Positions 34,084-42,548 of a stretch of DNA of 64,000 bases are shown here, one piece after another. A program made the position numbers and the translations under genes. The notes below the pieces were generated by a model that was not told the origin of the DNA, did not search any database, and saw only the letters and a program-made list of their open reading frames with translations. Within the stretch, counting starts at the first letter, position 1; each line of letters starts with the position of its first letter. The DNA lies in the NCBI GenBank assembly GCA_905220665.1, contig CAJNAR010000023.1, forward strand, positions 172,458 to 236,457, in the 5' to 3' direction. Origin of the DNA: Albugo candida (Eukaryota; Oomycota; Peronosporomycetes; Albuginales; Albuginaceae).

Positions 34084-35220
34084 TCAAAAACCAGGCTGGG
34101 ATGTCTGGTGCGGCGTAAAAACATACGCGCGAATTATTTTCTCTCCACGACGGTTCAAATTCGCTATTTCCAGGGTATACCGATTGACGAACGTTGCGCC
34201 TAAGACCCATTCACCAGGAGCGTTGCTTGCTACTATTGCCATGTAACAATTTCCTCTTGACGTTTCAGGCTCTCCCTCTTTGGCAGGCATCTTCACCATA
34301 TATTCTTGGCTTGTAAACTCGTATACTTGACGACTTAATGCACTTCCAAACTTTATTGACGGCATTAGTTCAAGATCTTTATCATCACAAGCATAGCTTC
34401 CCTTCGGACCCATCAACATTGAGAGATGAGCTTCCATCGTCGCATACACATCCGGCGGAACCTCACTATTGACTTTTGCAAAATCAAAGCAAAGAGTTTG
34501 CGATCCGCGTATCGGATACTCAACCCGGCTTGCAGGAGGTTCACCTTCGCCTGTCAGACCATTAACGTTGCCTATCGAATATGTGACCGTTGGGAAGATA
34601 GGACCGATCATACAATTAGCTTTGTTATTCTCATCCATTGTATGGAAGGACGGTGTTTGAGTATAATGTTCGAGTTCCATCCAACTGGGTATTTTACCAG
34701 TAGCAAGGGTTTCAGCGTACAATGCCGGCTGTTCCGATTTCTTCCATGTAAAAGTGAGAATCTTATTCCCGTTTCCTTTCAAGTCTAGTATGGCTTTGAT
34801 GATATCAATCGTGAAAAGCACGGTTCTTGTACATGTTTTCGGGAGGATTTCATAACCATTATTCTTATGTCTTTGAAAAGCAGATTTAAATTTGCGGCGC
34901 GCAGATTTCCTAATGCCATTCTTCATCAATCTAGACTCTTGTGCTTCTTTGTACATCGGATGATCTTCATTTGGGTACTGGTGCACACTATCAAAGTAGA
35001 TAGGTAGCTGACTGAAGTCTGATTGCTCAGCATCAAAAGAAGTGATTTCCAATATCCATCTGTTATCCCCCGCAGTGGTTGCATGGAGTACTAACACGCT
35101 TTCTCCTTCGTATTTTTCCGAGAAGGGAAGTACCTCAAGCTTTACGTTGATACCCGCGTATATTACGTCTAATTTCTGCAGTATTTGGAGCGCACAGATC
35201 AGGAGGAAAGAATCTCTCAT
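34084..35220 (-). CDS. secreted pepsin-like pseudo-protease family, copy E
   Basis: Intact single exon of 378 residues from ATG 35220. Signal peptide MRDSFLLICALQILQKLDVI with likely cleavage after IYA. First-loop region WILEITSFDAEQ (residues about 55-66), no DTG. Basic linker KSARRKFKSAFQRHK (about 105-120). C-terminal lobe: KILTFTWKKSEQPALY, LCFDFAKVNSEVP (243-255) where a pepsin has DTGTS, MPSIKF, a Cys pair, and WVLGATFVNRYTLEI (338-352). It is the longest copy, with an extra loop (GLTGEGEPPASRVEYP) before the second-loop region. It lies 737 bp downstream of the intact PDR gene on the same strand, and this pair looks like the source module of the array. Confidence 0.8.
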   Translation of the reverse strand: MRDSFLLICALQILQKLDVIYAGINVKLEVLPFSEKYEGESVLVLHATTAGDNRWILEITSFDAEQSDFSQLPIYFDSVHQYPNEDHPMYKEAQESRLMKNGIRKSARRKFKSAFQRHKNNGYEILPKTCTRTVLFTIDIIKAILDLKGNGNKILTFTWKKSEQPALYAETLATGKIPSWMELEHYTQTPSFHTMDENNKANCMIGPIFPTVTYSIGNVNGLTGEGEPPASRVEYPIRGSQTLCFDFAKVNSEVPPDVYATMEAHLSMLMGPKGSYACDDKDLELMPSIKFGSALSRQVYEFTSQEYMVKMPAKEGEPETSRGNCYMAIVASNAPGEWVLGATFVNRYTLEIANLNRRGEKIIRAYVFTPHQTSQPGF

Positions 35221-35956
35221 GGGTAATTCAAATTTGGAACTGAACACCGAATTTCTTCATCGGCTTGGGTGGTAAACTGGAAGAAAAGCCCATTGGGTAG
35301 CCGACTGTCTCAAAATGTGAAAGCTTCTACTAATTACAGACCAAGGCTTTTAATTTATCTGCCACAAGGGCAACGTTTTCGAACTTCGAATATCGAAGCA
35401 AAGATGCGCCGCATGCTTCGAAAGTAGGATATGTATAAATCTGGTCTTACACTATGTTTGGTCTAATGTGGTGAACACCACATTAGGGAACACTGGACTT
35501 CATGCTGGACATCTCACGCGGATAATTTCTAGAACATTTTTGTACTATTATCGGAGGCGTTTTCACGGCGGCATCAAGTCCGTATTATCGGACGCTGGCT
35601 TTCGCTTACACGTGACTAACTTTTTTGTATGTATAACGGATGTGGGTGTGCTCACCCCACCAAGAGTTCTCATGAGCTGCAAAGACAGTGTGGCCTACTG
35701 ATTTGTCATTTCGCATATACTCAGCTTTATTGCCATATAGGGCAGCATTTCGACGCCCTGCAAAAGTAAAGCTAACGTAGCAAACAATCTGACTCTTGAC
35801 GCGTCAGTACATTATTTACTTAATTCCTCTCGCGAATATGAGTTGAAGCAAATATGTAATATAAACGAAACGATTAACGATGTGTGTGCACAAACTTCGC
35901 CTCCACCTTTCTTCTGTCGAGTATTCCCCAAGCCAACAACGCTTACAAATTACAAT
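35221..35956 (-). other. spacer between intact PDR and copy E, with conserved motifs
   Basis: Contains the 3' flank of the PDR gene (35820-35956, conserved in units B-D), a variable middle part, and the inverted repeat at 35464-35485. It presumably serves as terminator region of PDR and promoter of copy E. Confidence 0.5.
35464..35485. promoter_or_regulatory. conserved upstream inverted repeat, unit E (longest form)
   Basis: TAATGTGGTG-AA-CACCACATTA: a perfect 10-bp inverted repeat around AA, its core 248 bp upstream of ATG 35220. It could be a dimeric transcription-factor site or a short hairpin. Confidence 0.6.
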
Positions 35957-38900
35957 CTATCGTTTCAAGTGACTCACATACTTCAACGTAAGGAAAATGA
36001 GTGCTTGAACCGCTACCCAGAATACAATAAGTGCAATCATATTGTTGTACTTGTACTCTGGATTGAAATCGTACTCACCATTCACATAACTCTCGACTGA
36101 CATTGTCTTGTTCGTATTACCCGAGGTAACCGTGATCATTTGACAGCCATCTGGCACCAAGTCGGAGCACTCACCAAATTGAATGCTGACCAGCGCTGCT
36201 AGTGAGTAACTTGAGGGCATCAAGTACTTGAACCATTTATAGAATGACCTCATTCGAGTGGGAGGTAAAAGAAATCCGCTAAACAGATTAAACAAACACG
36301 ACAAGGCTCCAACCGCTACATTCGCAACTTTGGCATTCGGCGTGAGGGCTGACATCCATTGGCCGATAAAGGTACACACAGACGTGTACAAGAAGAACAC
36401 AAAGAGGAAATAGAAAAAGGCTCCAGCCTCACTATTCCATCCGACGAGCCAATACAGAATCGTGAGGAACATTGACACTGCAACCACCAAATAAGGGAGT
36501 TCCGCAAAAAACAACGAGAGACTGAAAGGCAGTGCGTCATAATAATTCGACATTCGCTCTCGATAGTACACAGCACGTTCTGCACACGAGATTTCGATAA
36601 CAGTCATCAAGTTGATCACTCCAATAAAATCCATACTATTATAAATCAACCCAATATGTGAGTTAATCTTCTTGGTCGTGTCAGATCCCAACTGATAGAA
36701 TGTCGTACCAAATATAATGGCAAAAAGCGGAAACAAAAAGAGTCGTACAAAGTTATACTGCGGACTTCGCCAATACGTCAATCGTTGTTTCGTGGCCAAA
36801 TACGAAAGTTGATTCGTGAATGACGTAGCAATAGGTCGAAAATTCATTGTTGAAAATCGTACAAATTCCTCTGGAGGATTGAGTAATTTCATCGTGTGTT
36901 CACGATTAGATTTGTATAGTTCGCTATTTCGATATTCCAGAGAGTAGTCCTTGACATCTCGACCAATACCGGCACCAATAACTTCGAGCATATACGTTGC
37001 TGGGTTGTATTGCGGTCGGATTTGCTCAGTGCCAGGAATAGAAGCAAAGTACTCGAGCATAGTGATCGAGTCTTTGCCTAGATCACCGAAATAGGCCGTA
37101 AACCCACCTCGTTGTAGTAGCAGCAGCGCGTCAAAAAGCTCGAAAATAGAAATACTGGGTTGATGAATCGTACATAAAACAGTACGTCCTGTTCGAGCGA
37201 TGGATTGAACACCGCGCATCACCACAATAGCAGACCGCGCGTCCAAGCCGGAAGTTGGTTCATCCAAGAATAAAATGCTGGGATTTGATACAACTTCGAC
37301 GCCAATGGTGACGCGTTTCTTCTGTTCCACAGATAAGTTGGCAATCAGTTCATTACGAATCCCTGTCAATTCCAGCAAGTCCAGCGTTTCATTGACAAGA
37401 TTCATTCGGTCCATTTCACTGATTTCGGATGGAAGACGGAGACTGGCTGAAAATACCAAGGCTTCATAAATGGAAGCTCCTTCAGAATGAATGTCCATTT
37501 GCTCACAATACGCAGCAATTCGGCTAAAGTTTGATGGATTTTTGGGTTCGCCATTCACCACGATTTCACCAACAATACTTCCTCCAGTCTTTCGACCAGC
37601 AATCACGTCCATCAGTGTAGTTTTACCGGCACCTGTGGCTCCCATCAACGCGGTCATTTTTCCGGGCTCGAAATGCGCCGTCACGCCACGTAGCAATTGC
37701 TTTTCCTCGCCAGATGGTAAAGTAACAAAGTACTCGAGATCCTTGATGCACAAATTTGCTGGAATAAATGCCAAGCCTGCACCTTTGCTTCGATCGCCTT
37801 TGACGTCATGAAGTGGTGCTCCAGGTGTGCTCACTTCCACGTATACATTTTCTTTATCCTCTTCTTCAGCAACATTGGGCTTGTTGGTAACACCCTGGAA
37901 CTTTTCGTACCGAATGAAATGCAGCGCAATGGCATTAAATGCTGTGAATAAAAAGTAGTACAGCATTAGAATGATGAATCCATACCACAAGTACTCTTTT
38001 CCTTGTGTGATGGAGAAACCACGCAACTGACGTGATCCAAGACCGTTGGCATCATATCGATCTGAAGAAAATTCAGACAGCATTATACTTCGTAAAGCCC
38101 ATGATAACGGATTAAACCAATACATCCAAATCCAGTAATCAGGGATCAAATCTGCCAAAATGATATTTCCTGAAAACAGCAAAAAAAAGCTGACTGATAG
38201 ACCCGCAGCTGCTTGACCGACCGTAATACTGGGTGATACGGAACTAATCAAAGTCATCCAAGCTCCAATAGCATGTTGAAATGCAACCCAAATAAGCAAG
38301 CAGACAAAAAACTTCTCGGCTGTGCGCACCAATCCACTCATAAAGTAAAAGAACGTCCCCATCACGAGTGCTACAGTCAGGTTGACAGGTATCTGCACAA
38401 TACTGGTTGCAATCGCATACGAGCTCGTCCGAAAAAAATTACGTGTACGCTGTTTGTAGAAAACTTTACGCAGTTGGAATGCAATTGTAACTTGTTGCCA
38501 GGCTTGTCGTTGGAACACCGCGATACTGAAAAAGATCATGCGAAGATAATACTTTGGATCACACTCATAAAATATCATCCCTAGAACGAGTCCGACCAAC
38601 AGACCTTCAAGAATCTTTCCCCAAAGCAGTGGTCGATCACGAAGCCAGACCATTTTCGACCGATTCAGTAAAAGCATAGTGCTTGGAAAGAAACTCAAGC
38701 CATACTCGGATTTCTCCTTGGAGCGAGCAAGATTGGCTACAGCTTTTGCTTTTCTAAAATCTTCAGCGTTCTCAAAAGCGTGTTCGTTGAAACCTTTGCC
38801 CAATGTCTCATGCGTCTTTTTGAAGATTCGCGAATTGTAAAACAGATTGCTGAATTCCTCTGACGTAACAGGAAGCTTCTTATCGTCGATATTTCCATTT

Positions 38901-40042
38901 GCGTACCTTCGCCCTCGTCCAGAGGTGATTTCAATGAGGAAATCTGCTGGGTCTGTACGTGAAGGACAAGTAAACCCACGCTCACTAAAATAGCTCAAAA
39001 TCTCAGTTCTTGGCCCATGGTATAGTAAATGGCCTTCATTGATCATCAAAATATCATCAAATAATTCGACGACTTCAGGGGTGGGTTGTAATAGAGCTAT
39101 GACAGCAGACCCGCCCAATGTTTTGGCCCAAGTACGTACTGACTGGATAATATCATACGTTGCCGCACTGTCTAAACCCGTCGATATCTCATCACAAAGG
39201 AATAAACTCTGACCCCCAACGAGCATTTCACCCACAGTCACACGTTTCTTTTCACCGCCACTAACACCACGAAGTAAAGCATCACCCACTACTGTGTCTG
39301 CACAATTATTTAGTCCAAGAATCTGGATGAACAACTCTGTGCGAAGTGCTGCAATATCGCGCAATTCCTCTGGCTGGCTCTCTGGGAGTCCATTCATGCA
39401 AAGATCTGCAAACTTGAAGGTTTCTCGAACCGTTAATGTCGGGATATGAGTGTCATTTTGATCCACTAGACCCACCAATTTGATCAAATCGATTTCATCC
39501 GCGCGCAAACCCGAATACAAAATCTCTCCGCCAACCCGCGTAGTGCTTGTATTCCGTACTTTACCAGCAAGAGCCTTCAAGAACGTCGATTTTCCTGCGC
39601 CAGGATTGGCCAAAACTAGTGTCATAGATCCAGGCTTGATGATTCCAGTCATTGGATGTAACACTTCTTTCTGTACGGTTTGCGGTTTTTGCCAAGGTAC
39701 CAAAAGTCGCCGAAGATGTGAGCCCACAGTGGATTTACCGCCACCCTGAGAAGGCAAGGGAACTTGAACGGAAAACGAGAGATTCTCAAAACGCACTTCA
39801 GGAGTCGGTAACTGTAGATTGATTTTGTTGGATAGGTGGTTATATTTCTTATAGAAACGTTCCAGACCTCCCGAGAGCATTTGATCGACATTTTCGGCTC
39901 GTAGTGTACTATATCGCGAAGCAAGATCATCCTCTTCGTGACGTGAGTAAGGATCTTGGATGCTGCGAAAGTTTAGCGATCGGTAGACTTCCGGTACTTC
40001 TGACTCCTCCTGTAGCAAGACGACTTTTTCATCCGAAGTCAT
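35957..40042 (-). CDS. full-size PDR/ABCG ATP-binding cassette transporter
   Basis: Single-exon gene of 1361 residues from ATG 40042, usual for pleiotropic drug resistance transporters of the plasma membrane, which export toxic compounds and lipids using ATP. The layout is NBD1-TMD1-NBD2-TMD2. NBD1 has Walker A ANPGAGKST (145-153), signature VSGGEKKRVTVGE (260-272) and Walker B LFLCDE (280-285). The first membrane domain starts near residue 490. NBD2 has Walker A GATGAGKTT (about 797-805), the altered signature LSVEQKKRVTIG and Walker B LFLDEPTSGLD. The second membrane domain follows from about 1080. Asymmetric signatures are a normal PDR trait. The gene looks functional. Three truncated copies of its 3' end lie at 19060, 27890 and 32286, all attached to pseudo-protease units. 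Confidence 0.95.
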   Translation of the reverse strand: MTSDEKVVLLQEESEVPEVYRSLNFRSIQDPYSRHEEDDLASRYSTLRAENVDQMLSGGLERFYKKYNHLSNKINLQLPTPEVRFENLSFSVQVPLPSQGGGKSTVGSHLRRLLVPWQKPQTVQKEVLHPMTGIIKPGSMTLVLANPGAGKSTFLKALAGKVRNTSTTRVGGEILYSGLRADEIDLIKLVGLVDQNDTHIPTLTVRETFKFADLCMNGLPESQPEELRDIAALRTELFIQILGLNNCADTVVGDALLRGVSGGEKKRVTVGEMLVGGQSLFLCDEISTGLDSAATYDIIQSVRTWAKTLGGSAVIALLQPTPEVVELFDDILMINEGHLLYHGPRTEILSYFSERGFTCPSRTDPADFLIEITSGRGRRYANGNIDDKKLPVTSEEFSNLFYNSRIFKKTHETLGKGFNEHAFENAEDFRKAKAVANLARSKEKSEYGLSFFPSTMLLLNRSKMVWLRDRPLLWGKILEGLLVGLVLGMIFYECDPKYYLRMIFFSIAVFQRQAWQQVTIAFQLRKVFYKQRTRNFFRTSSYAIATSIVQIPVNLTVALVMGTFFYFMSGLVRTAEKFFVCLLIWVAFQHAIGAWMTLISSVSPSITVGQAAAGLSVSFFLLFSGNIILADLIPDYWIWMYWFNPLSWALRSIMLSEFSSDRYDANGLGSRQLRGFSITQGKEYLWYGFIILMLYYFLFTAFNAIALHFIRYEKFQGVTNKPNVAEEEDKENVYVEVSTPGAPLHDVKGDRSKGAGLAFIPANLCIKDLEYFVTLPSGEEKQLLRGVTAHFEPGKMTALMGATGAGKTTLMDVIAGRKTGGSIVGEIVVNGEPKNPSNFSRIAAYCEQMDIHSEGASIYEALVFSASLRLPSEISEMDRMNLVNETLDLLELTGIRNELIANLSVEQKKRVTIGVEVVSNPSILFLDEPTSGLDARSAIVVMRGVQSIARTGRTVLCTIHQPSISIFELFDALLLLQRGGFTAYFGDLGKDSITMLEYFASIPGTEQIRPQYNPATYMLEVIGAGIGRDVKDYSLEYRNSELYKSNREHTMKLLNPPEEFVRFSTMNFRPIATSFTNQLSYLATKQRLTYWRSPQYNFVRLFLFPLFAIIFGTTFYQLGSDTTKKINSHIGLIYNSMDFIGVINLMTVIEISCAERAVYYRERMSNYYDALPFSLSLFFAELPYLVVAVSMFLTILYWLVGWNSEAGAFFYFLFVFFLYTSVCTFIGQWMSALTPNAKVANVAVGALSCLFNLFSGFLLPPTRMRSFYKWFKYLMPSSYSLAALVSIQFGECSDLVPDGCQMITVTSGNTNKTMSVESYVNGEYDFNPEYKYNNMIALIVFWVAVQALIFLTLKYVSHLKR

Positions 40043-41112
40043 GGGTGTAGTGTGATTGGCCCAAAACCGACAAGTGGTAAGTTATGAAGTGAAATGAAGG
40101 ATCGTTTTGTCGAAAAGTGAGAAGTTTGAAGAGTGAGTGAAAAGTTCGAATGATTGAGGTTATCGACTGTATAAAAGTTATTCCTCAGTAAAGCGTACGG
40201 TCAGAGAAACTCTGATAAATAAAGGACAGGACAGGATGGGCGATATATCATAAACAGCTGCTGTCATACCGAGACTCTACCAATAGCAAAGACTCAACAA
40301 CTAGTCATATCTCCCACACAATTTTAGATACTCTGATCGGACGCCCTTTGTTCGGATAGCTCTTCACGCACTCCTATAACATATGTATACAAACGGTATA
40401 GTTCAGCGTGAGCATGCCTGAAAGGGCACTGCATTGATATTGCGAGCACCGTTACTCTATACACTACGAGACATAGAGAACGCATACTTTTCTTGCGCTA
40501 GGGCTGTTTCTTGCAGAATCGACAGCGTGTAACAATAAGTGCAGTATTCAGTGCTCCTACTCTCTCTAGTAAAATCACGACTAGCAGTATCGCATAACCT
40601 CATCAAAAAAGGCATATCACCCGTAACAGTCGACTGGTCCTCAAATGCACACGCTAGCGTAAAGCAGCCACAGCATGTGGTGTTATGATTTTAGCGCACA
40701 TTCTTACTACATAGTGCATCTTGAAAAGCTTTTTCAGATCTGTTTTATTGTACGCATAACCGTCTCAACGCTACACAAAATGAGGGTATTCTGCTGCCGA
40801 TGCGTTTAAACACGTTTTTTTTTGTTTCTATACTATATCCAAGTGGTTCTGCGACACGCACCAAAATTCCCGACAGAAGACGCCATCTTCGGAGATGAGC
40901 GTGCGTCAGCCCGTTTACACAACAGCTTCATAAAAATCCACAAATGCAACAGTGATACCGATTACACTCACCCCGCGCAATGTTGAAATATCACGGCAAG
41001 ACTCCGACAAGAATCGGACAAATCGCGGAATGAAAAATCCAAGAAAGACACCGTTGATATTCACATAGTACTATCGACATACTTGATTTTATCAAGACTG
41101 AAGCAGTCGGAA
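40043..41112. other. divergent intergenic region, probable promoters
   Basis: 1.07 kb between the PDR gene (minus) and the small secreted protein (plus). It should hold both promoters. No coding frame or repeat is recognised. Confidence 0.45.
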
Positions 41113-41430
41113 ATGCATTTCTTTATCGTTTATCTATCGTGCGCCATCTTTCGTGCAATGGCACTTCCTCCCACAAGCGTCCAGCCCCGAGGGTTCAATT
41201 CGAGTGATACAAGTCCCGTGAGTATCAATGAGTCAAATTCAAATCAATCAGTCACTCCAGCAACTGCGACCGTATCCATCATAAAACAGAACGAGTTTAA
41301 CATTACAAAGAGCCGATTGATTGTCGGCAGTATCTCAGACATGTACAAGCAACTGCCAATGCAACTCATGAGAGGGACCACACAACTCTTGGATTTCTTA
41401 TGGTCCTCAAAAGTGTCTGGTAAAGATTGA
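41113..41430 (+). CDS. small secreted protein, 105 residues
   Basis: ATG 41113 starts a clear signal peptide (MHFFIVYLSCAIFRAMA) with likely cleavage before LPP. The mature part is Ser/Thr/Asn-rich (TSPVSINESNSNQSVTPATA), with several possible N-glycosylation sites and a more ordered C-terminal half (NEFNITKSRLIVGSISDMYK and the following 30 residues). No cysteines remain in the mature chain and no RxLR or CHxC motif is visible. Small secreted proteins are common effector candidates in plant-parasitic oomycetes. The family is not recognised. It ends 74 bp before the convergent AN1 gene. Confidence 0.6.
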   Translation: MHFFIVYLSCAIFRAMALPPTSVQPRGFNSSDTSPVSINESNSNQSVTPATATVSIIKQNEFNITKSRLIVGSISDMYKQLPMQLMRGTTQLLDFLWSSKVSGKD

Positions 41431-41504
41431 GGCCATTGCCAGTTTGAGTTCTATAATAGTAATATCATTGTCTTGATTGGCCATTGATTTCGTTTGCATC
41501 ACTT

Positions 41505-42356
41505 TCACATGACAATGCATTTACTGTCTCCTCGATCTTGCTTTTTACTCGCATGTACCCTCCCAGCAATTCTGTGAGTGCTGGACTCATGGTCAAGTCG
41601 AGTCGATGCATTTGGAAATACTGCATTACAGTGACGACACACGTTTCCGCCTATCTCACGCGATGCAGCTTCCGAGTGTCTACGTCCGTTATTCACTTCA
41701 TTACTTCGTTCCGTCGCTTTTGCGCCCGTCAGTGTTGAGGATCGATCGATTTCTGGGTGTTTTGAGTTTACATGCGCTATTAATTGAGATACATAAGCAA
41801 AAGACTTTTCACAAATTGGACACTTTTCTTCCGTTTTGACACTTGTTCGCAACACAGAATTTATGGTCTCTTTGGACTGCTGAATGATTGTGCTGGCGGT
41901 AAAGTTTGTTTGCTTTTTGGAAGTAAATCGAACATTCCGGTTTTGTGGTTTCCTACAAAGGTGATCATTAGGGAACCGATGTGCCAGACAAACGATCTGA
42001 GAGCACGTTGTGCACTCAAATCGGTTGGATGGTCCAATCACAGTTCGACACTGCAACGCGGCACATCGAACTTTCTTTTTTTTTGATAGACGGTCTCCCG
42101 AGATCGCCACACAATCGCCACACAAAGTATGAGCATTCCAAACTTGGTCAATGTCCTGATCAGGGGTCCAGTCAATCAACTTTTTGCAAATGGGACATTC
42201 GAACACGCGCTGATCGTTTTGTTGAACGGATGTACACGAATGAGACGTATACGAACGATGATCGAGACAAAAAACGGAATGACAACAGTCACATTCAAAC
42301 GGTAAGAAGTCGATTTGGCTACAATGAGTAACGGAGCAATGTTTTCCGACGTCCAT
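41505..42356 (-). CDS. AN1-type zinc-finger protein with C2H2 fingers and CaaX box (AIRAPL/ZFAND2B-like)
   Basis: From ATG 42356, 283 residues. The first AN1 finger begins almost at the start (GKHCSVTHCSQIDFLPFECD, then CCHSVFCLDHRSYTSHSC). The second is about residues 88-125 (VRCAALQCRTVIG...CSQIVCLAHRFPNDHLC). Two C2H2-like fingers follow (CPICEKSFAYVSQLIAHVNSKH, shown here as a C-x2-C and H-x4-H pattern, and CRHCNAVF...H). The last four residues are CIVM, a CaaX prenylation box. AN1 pairs of the ZFAND2 type bind the proteasome and p97 and help degrade misfolded or mistargeted ER proteins, and AIRAPL is membrane-tethered through prenylation. The frame is open upstream to 42533, but the AN1 start fixes the ATG. 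192 bp separate it from the next gene. Confidence 0.8.
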   Translation of the reverse strand: MDVGKHCSVTHCSQIDFLPFECDCCHSVFCLDHRSYTSHSCTSVQQNDQRVFECPICKKLIDWTPDQDIDQVWNAHTLCGDCVAISGDRLSKKKKVRCAALQCRTVIGPSNRFECTTCSQIVCLAHRFPNDHLCRKPQNRNVRFTSKKQTNFTASTIIQQSKETINSVLRTSVKTEEKCPICEKSFAYVSQLIAHVNSKHPEIDRSSTLTGAKATERSNEVNNGRRHSEAASREIGGNVCRHCNAVFPNASTRLDHESSTHRIAGRVHASKKQDRGDSKCIVM

Positions 42357-42548
42357 AGCGGGCCGTGTTTTGTGTGATGCAACCTTATATGTGGTAATTT
42401 TTACTGTGTAGTCATACACAAGTATAGTACTGGCACTACTAGTAGCCAGAATCCACGATACTGATGCAGCCACAAAAGGGATCAAACTTCTATGTGAGCC
42501 CATAATTAGCGTAACAATTCTTACAGAATGCACATTTACACATTTTTT

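Noticed and set aside
36316..39930. Many open frames of 60-110 codons inside the PDR gene on both strands
   Set aside because: Antisense or shifted readings of a strongly supported 1361-codon gene.
42357..42533. In-frame upstream extension of the AN1 gene with a hydrophobic stretch
   Set aside because: The AN1 finger normally lies at the very N-terminus and the ATG at 42356 fits; the extension overlaps the likely promoter region.
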